DNA from: a bacterium
GTDB taxonomy: Bacteria > Bacillota > Clostridia > Oscillospirales > Acutalibacteraceae
Direction: 5' to 3'
Assembly: GCA_020625635.1 (NCBI GenBank)
Contig: JAHLBL010000100.1
Coordinates: 1-6,372, forward strand
Length of the DNA: 6,372 nucleotides
Shown here: positions 1 through 5,179 of the stretch, in pieces
Position numbering within the stretch: the first letter of the stretch is position 1
How the letters are laid out: every line of letters begins with the position of its first letter
Notes under the pieces: generated by a model
Database searches by the model: none
What the model was told of the DNA's origin: nothing
The model's input: only the letters and a program-made list of their open reading frames with translations
Made by a program: the position numbers and the translations under genes

Positions 1-246
1 TGCTGTCCCGGCGGTTGTATCAACGGCGGCGGTCAGCCGATCCAGCCCGGTCACGTAAGAAACTTCGTTGACCTGCGCGAGAAGAGAGCGGAAGCCCTCT
101 ACGACGACGACCGTAATCTCCCGTTCAGAAAGTCTCACGACAATCCCGAGATCAAGGCTATCTACGACGAGTACCTCGGCGAGCCCGGTTCACACAAGGC
201 TCACGAGCTTCTCCACACCTCATATGTAGAGCGCGAGAAATATTAA
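1..246 (+). CDS. [FeFe] hydrogenase, C-terminal end (partial, 5' end outside window)
   Basis: The frame is open from base 1 to TAA at 244-246 and gives 81 residues. It begins CCPGGCINGGGQP, the last conserved motif of [FeFe] hydrogenases. In the Clostridium pasteurianum enzyme the two cysteines of CPGGC are the final H-cluster ligands; here they are residues 2 and 6. The rest resembles the small-subunit-like tail of the family: a segment rich in RxxALY, then KSHDNPxIKxIYxEYLGEPGSHKAHELLHTSY. The enzyme catalyses reversible proton reduction to H2 in the cytoplasm, with ferredoxin and/or NAD(P)H as partner. The missing N-terminus would show whether it is a monomeric HydA or an HndD/HydA-type subunit of a bifurcating complex, so no symbol is given. 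Residue 1 is Cys where Ala is common. It is the only plus-strand gene and converges on the lipoprotein gene. Confidence 0.95.
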   Translation, partial: CCPGGCINGGGQPIQPGHVRNFVDLREKRAEALYDDDRNLPFRKSHDNPEIKAIYDEYLGEPGSHKAHELLHTSYVEREKY

Positions 247-259
247 TAATCAGTTATTC

Positions 260-292
260 GGAGCTGTCGCTTAACGCGGCAGCTCCTTTTTT
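260..292 (+). terminator. Intrinsic terminator of the hydrogenase gene
   Basis: An 11-bp stem (260-270 with 276-286) with a TTAAC loop is followed by six T. It starts 13 bases after the hydrogenase stop. One pair is G-U in plus-strand RNA but would be a C-A mismatch in minus-strand RNA, and only the plus side has a T-tract. It is therefore directional and is not a good terminator for the converging lipoprotein gene. Confidence 0.92.
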
Positions 293-310
293 CAGTTAAT
301 AACTTAATTA

Positions 311-595
311 TTAATCACGAGCGTCATCATTGTCAGAAGCGTTATTGCTGTCAGCATCATTGTTGTCATCGTCATTGTCATCACCGTTGTCCGAGTTGTC
401 ACCGATGCTTCCGTTGTCGTCCTTAACGTCGCCGTCGGTGTTGTTCATCATTTCGCTTGCCGCGGAGGCAACCGTGTCAGCCGCGTCCGTAACGAGCTGT
501 CCCGCCTCGCTCGCGGCGTTCTCAGCCTGTGTGCACGAAGCAAATGTAAAGACAGCTATCATAGCCGCGGCAATTGAGATCAAGATTTTTTTCAT
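311..595 (-). CDS. Small acidic lipoprotein of unknown function
   Basis: This 94-residue protein has a clear lipoprotein signal: MKK, a hydrophobic stretch (residues 4-19), then FASC with the lipidated Cys at 21. The Phe at the -3 position is unusual but acceptable. After cleavage there is a short Ala/Glu-rich segment (22-50) that could be helical. Residues 51-94 are almost only Asp, Asn, Ser and Gly. No catalytic domain is visible. The protein is probably anchored on the outer face of the membrane; the tail could bind cations or act as a flexible spacer, but this is inference. The start is supported by AAGGTG at 603-608, seven bases upstream of ATG. It lies downstream of the MORN gene behind a terminator whose T-tract touches this ribosome-binding site. 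No terminator of its own is seen; the hairpin at 260-286 lacks a T-tract in this direction. Confidence 0.8.
   Translation of the reverse strand: MKKILISIAAAMIAVFTFASCTQAENAASEAGQLVTDAADTVASAASEMMNNTDGDVKDDNGSIGDNSDNGDDNDDDNNDADSNNASDNDDARD
314..445 (-). repeat. Low-complexity Asp/Asn codon tract
   Basis: The 3' part of the lipoprotein gene is built from near-repeats of GAT, GAC, AAC and AAT codons, seen on the plus strand as runs like tcatcattgt and gtcatcgtcattgtcatc. The units are degenerate, so there is no perfect tandem array. Such tracts can change length by replication slippage, and in-frame length variants between strains would be expected. Confidence 0.6.
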
Positions 596-602
596 AATAA
601 AT

Positions 603-608
603 CACCTT
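603..608 (-). promoter_or_regulatory. Ribosome-binding site of the lipoprotein gene, fused to terminator T-tract
   Basis: AAGGTG lies seven bases before the ATG at 593-595 and directly follows the seven T of the upstream terminator. There is no space for a promoter between the terminator and this site, so translation would need read-through RNA or a promoter further upstream. Confidence 0.7.
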
Positions 609-646
609 AAAAAAATATAGTACCGTTCGTAGTTGAACGGTACTAT
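609..646 (-). terminator. Intrinsic terminator after the MORN gene
   Basis: A perfect 12-bp inverted repeat (617-628 with 635-646) with a 6-base loop is followed on the minus strand by seven T (609-615). It begins 31 bases after the MORN stop codon. It would end the pfkA-MORN transcript and limit read-through into the lipoprotein gene. On the plus strand the hairpin is followed only by a weak, interrupted T-rich stretch. Confidence 0.9.
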
Positions 647-677
647 TATTTGAAATTATTATGAAATTATTCAGAAA

Positions 678-1973
678 TTAAAGATTTTTTAAAAGCTCGT
701 CGATTCTGTAGGACGCTACAACAACATCATCGCGGAACTCGGAAAGGATAAATTCCCCGTTGTCGACGGTTATGCCCTTGCCCTGCTTCTTGCCGTCAAC
801 ATAGCTGCCGAGGAAGATAAACTCGCCGTTTTCGTCAAAGCGAGCCGCCATACCCTCGGGGACGTTGTCCTTCCATTTTCCGACATGCACGGTTCCGTCA
901 GAGCCGCGGAAGCCAACACCGAAACCGTTTCTGAGATTCTTCTCCCAGCTGCCGAGGTAATTCGGTCTGCCGTCCTTATAATTGAACAGTCCAAATCCAT
1001 CGCGCTTGTCGTCCCTGTAGCCGCCCTCATAGGCGGTGTAGCCCTCGGGCGTTACGGTCCTGCCGTAGCCGTCGCGCTGTCCCTCGGCGTTGAGCGAGCC
1101 GTAGTAGAGGTAACTCTCCCCCGCGCTCTTGATTTCAGCGTCCGCCTTCTTTTTCTTCGGATTGTAGATTATGGTGTTGTCCTCTTCGTCGTAGAAGAGC
1201 TCGTCCATATCCTCCTCGTCCTCAGCGCTCATATCATTGGGCTCGTCGGCGTACTGAGGATTGGTAACGGTGTGGTAGGGGTTGCCGTTGTCCTCGGTGA
1301 GATACTCCGCCTCGGTGATGTCGAGAAAATCGTTCAGATTGAGCTCGAGGTTGAAGTCGACGGGCGCGAACTCAAAGCCGCCCGTGATATCGGCGGTGTT
1401 GTCGCGGATAACCGTGCGGGTTATCATACGCTCGTTGGGAACGGTGTTGAAGTAGAGAAAGCCCTCGCCCGTAAACGCGAGAACGGAAAAATCGCCGTTT
1501 TCGGGAGCTTCATTTTTAGGATAAAGATAAGTCTTTACGGAGCTGTCGTCGGTCGTGCGTATTTTAACGATCGCGTCCTGCTCATCGTCGGGATAGAGAA
1601 CGTACTCGGGAGCCGTAAAGCCCGAGGAGAAATACTCGCTTCTTATCCAGAGATGGTCGGAATCAAAATACATCCTGCGGAAGATCCTGCCGTTTTTGCC
1701 GTAGGTGCTGACGCGGTAGCCGTCGCCGAAAACCTCGGAGAACTGATAGACCGAACCGTTTTTGTTGACCTTATAGCTCAGCGGAGAGCCCTTGCGCATC
1801 GTGTAGATGTACTGAAACTCGTTATCGCCGACAAGCTGCAAAACACGGTTAGCCTGCGGCTGTTCATTTTTGAAATAGTTTGCCCTGATTCCCGACAGAA
1901 AATCCTCGGTAAAATCGAGCACGTCAAAATACTCAAACGCAATTCCGTAAACGCGCTTAATCAAATTACCCAT
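678..1973 (-). CDS. MORN-repeat protein with acidic linker, function unknown
   Basis: The protein has 431 residues, no signal peptide and no membrane segment, and is probably cytoplasmic. Residues 1-235 form an unrecognised region rich in aromatic and charged residues, with short beta-like stretches. Residues 245-266 are strongly acidic and are followed by KKKK (273-276). About five MORN motifs follow at roughly 23-25-residue spacing, near 290, 315, 339, 362 and 386, with cores such as YEGGYRDDKRDGFG and YLGSWEKNLRNGFG; the fourth is degenerate. MORN repeats form an extended beta sheet known to mediate protein or lipid contacts, so a scaffold or membrane-associated role is possible but not shown. 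The start is the first ATG, with a weak AAGG about 11 bases upstream. It begins 50 bases after pfkA, with no convincing terminator between them, so co-transcription with pfkA is likely. Confidence 0.88.
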   Translation of the reverse strand: MGNLIKRVYGIAFEYFDVLDFTEDFLSGIRANYFKNEQPQANRVLQLVGDNEFQYIYTMRKGSPLSYKVNKNGSVYQFSEVFGDGYRVSTYGKNGRIFRRMYFDSDHLWIRSEYFSSGFTAPEYVLYPDDEQDAIVKIRTTDDSSVKTYLYPKNEAPENGDFSVLAFTGEGFLYFNTVPNERMITRTVIRDNTADITGGFEFAPVDFNLELNLNDFLDITEAEYLTEDNGNPYHTVTNPQYADEPNDMSAEDEEDMDELFYDEEDNTIIYNPKKKKADAEIKSAGESYLYYGSLNAEGQRDGYGRTVTPEGYTAYEGGYRDDKRDGFGLFNYKDGRPNYLGSWEKNLRNGFGVGFRGSDGTVHVGKWKDNVPEGMAARFDENGEFIFLGSYVDGKKQGKGITVDNGEFILSEFRDDVVVASYRIDELLKNL

Positions 1974-1999
1974 ATATATCCAAACCTTAAAATGATGTC

Positions 2000-2014
2000 G
2001 TCCGTCAGTCGGAC
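2000..2014 (-). other. Short inverted repeat in the pfkA-MORN gap
   Basis: GTCCG and CGGAC form a 5-bp stem with a 5-base loop, ten bases after the pfkA stop. No T-tract follows, so it is not a standard terminator. It might stabilise or process the joint transcript, or be chance. Confidence 0.3.
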
Positions 2015-2023
2015 AAAAGCGAC

Positions 2024-2992
2024 TCAGATAGAGATTGTCTTAGCGATCTCGTAGAGCTCCTTGTCGAATACTCTCGGCATATCAAGAGCCTCTGTGATAT
2101 CGAAGTCGACAATTTTGCCGTCGCGCATAGCGACTACGCGATTGCCGAGTCCCTGAGCGAGAAGCTCAACAGCCCTGTTGCCCATCATTGAAGCAACGAC
2201 ACGGTCGCGGACTGTGGGAGAACCGCCGCGCTGTACGTGACCGAGAATGGTCGCGCGGGTCTCGATGCCGAGACGTCTCTCGATGTATTTCGCGAGGTCA
2301 TTAACGCCGCCGACGCCCTCGGCAACGATTACAACGAAGTGCTGCTTGCCTGTCTTCTGGGTGTCTATGATACGGGCGATAACGTCCTTCTCAATATCGT
2401 AGTTGACCTCGGGAACGAGGATAGCCGTAGCTCCGCAGGCGATGCCGACCTGAAGCGCAATGTCGCCGCAGCGTCTGCCCATAACCTCAACAACCGAGCA
2501 GCGGTCGTGGGACTGAGCTGTGTCGCGGATTTTATCGATCATCTGGATAGCGGTGTTCATAGCTGTGTCAAAGCCGATCGTGTACTCGGAGCAGGCAATA
2601 TCATTGTCGATCGTACCGGGAACGCCGATGCAGTTAACGCCCGCGTTTGTGAGCGCGCGCGCGCCCGCGAAGGAACCGTCGCCGCCGATTACGACAACGC
2701 CTGTGATACCGAGCTCGTTGCAGTGCTTGGCTGCCTTCTTCTGACCCTCAAGCGTTCTGAACTCCTCGCTTCTCGCGGTGTAGAGCATAGTACCGCCGTT
2801 GCCGATGATATCGGAAACCGAACGGAGATTCATCTGCTCAACGTCGCCGTTGAGGAGACCGTTGTATCCGCGGTAAACGCCGTAAACGTCCATACCCTTA
2901 GCGATAGCGGAACGTACAACGGCACGAACTGCCGCGTTCATACCGGGAGCGTCGCCGCCGCTGGTCAGAACAGCAATTTTCTTTTTACTCAT
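2024..2992 (-). CDS. pfkA: ATP-dependent 6-phosphofructokinase
   Basis: The protein phosphorylates fructose-6-phosphate with ATP to give fructose-1,6-bisphosphate, the committed step of glycolysis in the cytoplasm. It has 322 residues, close to the 320 of Escherichia coli PfkA, and aligns along its full length. Visible motifs are TSGGDAPGMNAAVR (10-23, ATP loop), IGGDGS (102-107), PGTIDND (125-131) with Asp129 matching the catalytic base Asp127, MGRRCGD (171-177), Glu225, Arg246 and HVQRGG (252-257), which contact the sugar phosphate. Gly106 and Gly126 stand where PPi-dependent enzymes have Asp and Lys, so this is the ATP type. The start has GGAGGTT just upstream. It heads a likely two-gene unit with the MORN protein and has its own promoter region. 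The conserved allosteric lineage suggests feedback control by effectors, but that is inference. Confidence 0.97.
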   Translation of the reverse strand: MSKKKIAVLTSGGDAPGMNAAVRAVVRSAIAKGMDVYGVYRGYNGLLNGDVEQMNLRSVSDIIGNGGTMLYTARSEEFRTLEGQKKAAKHCNELGITGVVVIGGDGSFAGARALTNAGVNCIGVPGTIDNDIACSEYTIGFDTAMNTAIQMIDKIRDTAQSHDRCSVVEVMGRRCGDIALQVGIACGATAILVPEVNYDIEKDVIARIIDTQKTGKQHFVVIVAEGVGGVNDLAKYIERRLGIETRATILGHVQRGGSPTVRDRVVASMMGNRAVELLAQGLGNRVVAMRDGKIVDFDITEALDMPRVFDKELYEIAKTISI

Positions 2993-2997
2993 ATTAA

Positions 2998-3004
2998 AAC
3001 CTCC
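2998..3004 (-). promoter_or_regulatory. Strong ribosome-binding site of pfkA
   Basis: GGAGGTT lies five bases before the pfkA ATG and is close to the full anti-16S complement. It fixes the start codon and fits high expression of a glycolytic enzyme. Confidence 0.85.
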
Positions 3005-3006
3005 AT

Positions 3007-3027
3007 CGGGACAAACGCCTTATCCCG
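3007..3027 (-). promoter_or_regulatory. Inverted repeat in the pfkA leader
   Basis: CGGGA (read on minus from 3027) pairs with TCCCG (to 3007). After one mismatch there are two further A-T pairs and a 5-base loop. It lies downstream of both candidate -10 boxes and two bases before the ribosome-binding site. It could be an mRNA hairpin or an operator; the sequence cannot decide. Confidence 0.4.
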
Positions 3028-3031
3028 TATT

Positions 3032-3075
3032 ATTATATACACTGTAATTATATAACAAATTCTGTTCAAATACAA
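3032..3075 (-). promoter_or_regulatory. Candidate sigma-A promoter(s) for pfkA
   Basis: Two perfect TATAAT boxes occur on the minus strand, at 3052-3047 and 3037-3032. The first has TTGTAT (3075-3070) exactly 17 bases upstream. The second has only weak -35 matches, such as TTGTTA at 15 bases. The AT-rich stretch upstream is typical of a promoter. Either box would start RNA before the leader inverted repeat at 3007-3027. Confidence 0.6.
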
Positions 3076-3099
3076 TAGAATCAGACTATTTTTGCGCGG

Positions 3100-3134
3100 T
3101 AAATGAACATTTTTATGATATCCGAGTTCATTTA
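3100..3134 (-). other. 9-bp inverted repeat over the methyltransferase stop codon
   Basis: TAAATGAAC (3100-3108) and GTTCATTTA (3126-3134) are perfect complements with a 17-base loop. The second arm includes the methyltransferase stop codon. No T-tract follows on the minus strand, so it is not a classical terminator. It could be a weak or processed 3' end, or an operator upstream of the pfkA promoter. Confidence 0.4.
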
Positions 3135-4246
3135 AAATACATATACACCTGACACTTCAGCGTGCCGTTGTAGAGCTTCCGTCTCTTGTCGGCGCGGCGT
3201 CCGAACAGTCTCTCGAAATCATCGTCGGGACAGATCACGGTGTAACTCTTCCCCTTTTCGCGCGGAAACCTTTTACCCATAATTCTGTACAGCTCCTCCG
3301 CCTGTTCAAGGTCGAGCAGGCGCTCGCCGTAGGGCGGATTTGTGATAACAGTTTCGTATTCGCTGTCGAACTCAAACTCGCGGATATCGCGCTTTAGAAA
3401 GGTTATTCTGTCCCCTACTCCAGCCTTTTCGGCGTTACCGCGCGCTATTTCAAGCGCGTCACTGTCGATGTCGTAGCCTATCGCCCTGAAATCGCAGTCG
3501 GTGTTTTTCAGCGACAACGCCTTTTCGCGTTCAATCGACCAGACGTCGCGCGGGATCTGACGCCAGCTCTCAGCCGCAAAGCTTCTGTTGAGCCCCGGGG
3601 CAATCGAAAGCGCCTTCATAGCCGCCTCGATGAGGATGGTGCCGCTTCCGCACATCGGATCAACGACAAAGTGATTGGAGCGCACCCGAGCGAGGTCAAC
3701 GAGTGACGCGGCGAGCGTCTCCTTGATCGGAGCGTCGTTCGACTCGGCGCGGTAGCCGCGCTTATGCAGTCCCGCTCCCGTCGTGTCGAGCATAATGCTG
3801 ACGCGGTCGTTCAGTATGAGAAACTGAATCTGATGGACTCCGCCGCTCTCAGCGAACCAGTTAACGACGTATCTCGGAGCAAGCCGCTCCACGACCGCTT
3901 TCTTTATGATCTTCTGGCAGTCGGAAACCGAGCGGAGCTGTGAGGAAAGGCAGCTTCCCTTTACAGGGAACGCGTCCTCGGCGTCAATGAAATTTTTCCA
4001 CTCGACCGACTTCACGCCCTCGAAAAGCTCCTCAAAGGTGTGTGCGGTGAATTCGGCGAGCAGGATCTGGATCCTCTCGGCGTAGCGCGAGCGCAGATTA
4101 GCCGCGGCTAAATCACCGAAGCCGCCGTCAAAAAGTACGCGTCCGTTCTCGGCGCGGACGTTTTTAAAGCCGTTGTATTTCAATTCGTTAGCGCAGATCC
4201 CCTCAACGCCGAGCAGAGTAGGCGCGCATAGCGTAAGATTATTCAT
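3128..4246 (-). CDS. THUMP-domain class I SAM-dependent RNA methyltransferase (RlmL/YpsC-like)
   Basis: This 372-residue protein probably methylates guanine N2 in 23S rRNA; relatives are the N-terminal half of E. coli RlmL and Bacillus YpsC. The exact target base is inference. Residues about 40-155 are the THUMP RNA-binding region. The catalytic Rossmann domain follows, with DPMCGSGT (196-203) as the SAM-binding motif, GYDID (257-261) as the acidic motif II and NPPYGER (303-309) as motif IV. The linker has the conserved pattern LHKRGYR. In-frame upstream starts exist (GTG at 4258, ATG at 4255), but only the ATG at 4244-4246 has a well-placed ribosome-binding site, AGGGTGAT seven bases upstream; it also gives the usual short N-terminus before the THUMP domain. 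It follows yabR behind a strong terminator, so its transcription must come from read-through or a promoter further upstream. Confidence 0.93.
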   Translation of the reverse strand: MNNLTLCAPTLLGVEGICANELKYNGFKNVRAENGRVLFDGGFGDLAAANLRSRYAERIQILLAEFTAHTFEELFEGVKSVEWKNFIDAEDAFPVKGSCLSSQLRSVSDCQKIIKKAVVERLAPRYVVNWFAESGGVHQIQFLILNDRVSIMLDTTGAGLHKRGYRAESNDAPIKETLAASLVDLARVRSNHFVVDPMCGSGTILIEAAMKALSIAPGLNRSFAAESWRQIPRDVWSIEREKALSLKNTDCDFRAIGYDIDSDALEIARGNAEKAGVGDRITFLKRDIREFEFDSEYETVITNPPYGERLLDLEQAEELYRIMGKRFPREKGKSYTVICPDDDFERLFGRRADKRRKLYNGTLKCQVYMYFK

Positions 4247-4253
4247 TGTTTCC

Positions 4254-4261
4254 ATCACCCT
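4254..4261 (-). promoter_or_regulatory. Ribosome-binding site that decides the methyltransferase start
   Basis: AGGGTGAT ends seven bases before the ATG at 4244-4246. It overlaps the alternative GTG/ATG starts at 4258 and 4255, making those unlikely. It directly follows the T-tract of the yabR terminator. Confidence 0.7.
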
Positions 4262-4299
4262 AAAGAAAAAGGGCAGCGCTTCGGACTCCGAGCCTGCCC
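4262..4299 (-). terminator. Intrinsic terminator after yabR
   Basis: GGGCAG (from 4299) pairs with CTGCCC (to 4271). Inner GCT/AGC and CGG/CCG pairs extend the stem with two single-base bulges and a 3-base loop. TTTTTCTTT follows (4270-4262). It starts eight bases after the yabR stop codon. Confidence 0.9.
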
Positions 4300-4307
4300 C
4301 GTAAAAT

Positions 4308-4787
4308 CTATTTTTTTGAACCGTGTCCGCGTCTGCTGTAGCCGCGCGACTCGCCTGACGAGCGCTTCAGGTCGGACATCTTATCCTCGCTTGTGCGCTT
4401 GAACGAGGACATCATATCCTCGAACGAGGAGGGACCCGCAGCGTCGCGGGCACTCTGCCACTCATAACTGCCCGGACTTGTCACGGGAGGAGCGGGCTTA
4501 TACGGCTGACGCCTCGGCTTTGGCTTAGGCGCGGGCTTCGGCGCTTTTTCCTCCTTGGGCTGTGTCTGCTTTATTGACAAAGCGGTCTTGCCGTTCTCAC
4601 ACGACAGGACCTTAACCTTTACAACATCACCGACCGAGAGAAAGTCCTTTATGTCGCTGACATACGCGTGCGACACCTCGGAGATATGTACCATACCCGT
4701 GGTTCCGTCAGGCATAGTGACAAACGCTCCGAACTTAGTGATTCCCGATACCTTACCCTCTACAATTGTTCCGACTTCAATGCTCAT
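4308..4787 (-). CDS. yabR: S1-domain RNA-binding protein with basic C-terminal tail
   Basis: This 159-residue protein begins with one S1 domain (residues 4-74) that closely matches Bacillus YabR: MSIEVGTIVEGKVSGITKFG, then AFV and GMVHISEVSHAYVSDI. S1 domains bind single-stranded RNA or ribosomes. A Lys/Pro-rich linker (75-105) leads to a tail with SFEDMMSSFKRTSEDKMSDLKRS, a pattern I recall from clostridial relatives, and a basic end SRRGHGSKK. The ATG at 4785-4787 is chosen because GAGGA lies at 4797-4793 and the encoded start matches the family. Longer in-frame starts (TTG at 4808, ATG at 4799) would add residues the family lacks. It starts 23 bases after divIC and is very probably in the same transcript; a strong terminator follows. 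The cellular role is not well defined. Confidence 0.9.
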   Translation of the reverse strand: MSIEVGTIVEGKVSGITKFGAFVTMPDGTTGMVHISEVSHAYVSDIKDFLSVGDVVKVKVLSCENGKTALSIKQTQPKEEKAPKPAPKPKPRRQPYKPAPPVTSPGSYEWQSARDAAGPSSFEDMMSSFKRTSEDKMSDLKRSSGESRGYSRRGHGSKK

Positions 4788-4810
4788 TATCTTCCTCATT
4801 TTCCACAAAA

Positions 4811-5179
4811 TCAGTCTCCGGAGATATTAACAAAAACACGCTCTCCGTTTTTTACATAATCATAATCCTCGCGGGCAATATTCTCTATGTATTCCTCACG
4901 TTCCTTACCCGAAAGATTGCTTACCTTTTCAAGATAATCGTTATCGATTTCGATTACCTCAACCTGCTCTCTGAGCTCGTTGAGCTCAGCGCGTTTATGA
5001 TTGATTTCAATGCCCTGACTGATGATGGTGAATGAGGCGTAAACTATAAACGCGAATCCTGCTATATAAAAGAGAATGTATTTCTTATTCCTTCTCTTCT
5101 TTTTGGGTTTTATTTCTTCGATCGGCGCGGAATTTTCCTCCGCGTTTTTCTCTTCTTTTATGTCCTGTTTTTTTCTCAT
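4811..5179 (-). CDS. divIC: Septum formation initiator, DivIC/FtsB family
   Basis: This 122-residue bitopic membrane protein has a charged cytoplasmic N-terminus (1-33, with KPKKKRRNKK before the membrane), one membrane segment (34-54), an extracytoplasmic coiled coil (about 55-90) and the family's C-terminal motif IAREDYDYVKNGERVFVN (101-118). DivIC pairs with FtsL and works with DivIB/FtsQ in the divisome that activates septal cell-wall synthesis. Its place between yabQ and yabR is the conserved location. The only Met before the membrane segment is the first codon, so the 95-base overlap with yabQ appears real. The ribosome-binding site, AGGGTT about nine bases upstream, is moderate. A strong sigma-A-type promoter lies 64 or more bases upstream, inside yabQ. 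Confidence 0.95.
   Translation of the reverse strand: MRKKQDIKEEKNAEENSAPIEEIKPKKKRRNKKYILFYIAGFAFIVYASFTIISQGIEINHKRAELNELREQVEVIEIDNDYLEKVSNLSGKEREEYIENIAREDYDYVKNGERVFVNISGD

Noticed and set aside
260..292. Bidirectional terminator serving both the hydrogenase and lipoprotein genes
   Set aside because: In minus-strand RNA the stem has a C-A mismatch and is followed by GAATAACT, not a T-tract.
330..620. Plus-strand open frame opposite the lipoprotein gene, Ser/Leu-rich
   Set aside because: It is the complement of the Asp/Asn tract, while the minus frame has a lipobox and a placed ribosome-binding site; the plus frame also runs into the MORN terminator.
2000..2014. Hairpin between pfkA and the MORN gene as a terminator
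   Set aside because: The stem is only 5 bp and no T-tract follows.
885..2054. Long plus-strand open frame (389 codons) across the MORN and pfkA genes
   Set aside because: It is antisense to two well-supported genes, has no family match and its composition is what the complement of GC-rich third positions gives.
2024..2992. PPi-dependent phosphofructokinase, as found in some anaerobes
   Set aside because: Gly106 and Gly126 are the ATP-type residues and the length fits the PfkA group.
2237..3055. Plus-strand open frame (272 codons) opposite pfkA
   Set aside because: It is antisense to a full-length, motif-complete pfkA and encodes no recognisable domain.
4788..4808. Longer YabR start at TTG 4808 or ATG 4799
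   Set aside because: The added residues are not in the family, and GAGGA is correctly spaced only for the ATG at 4787.
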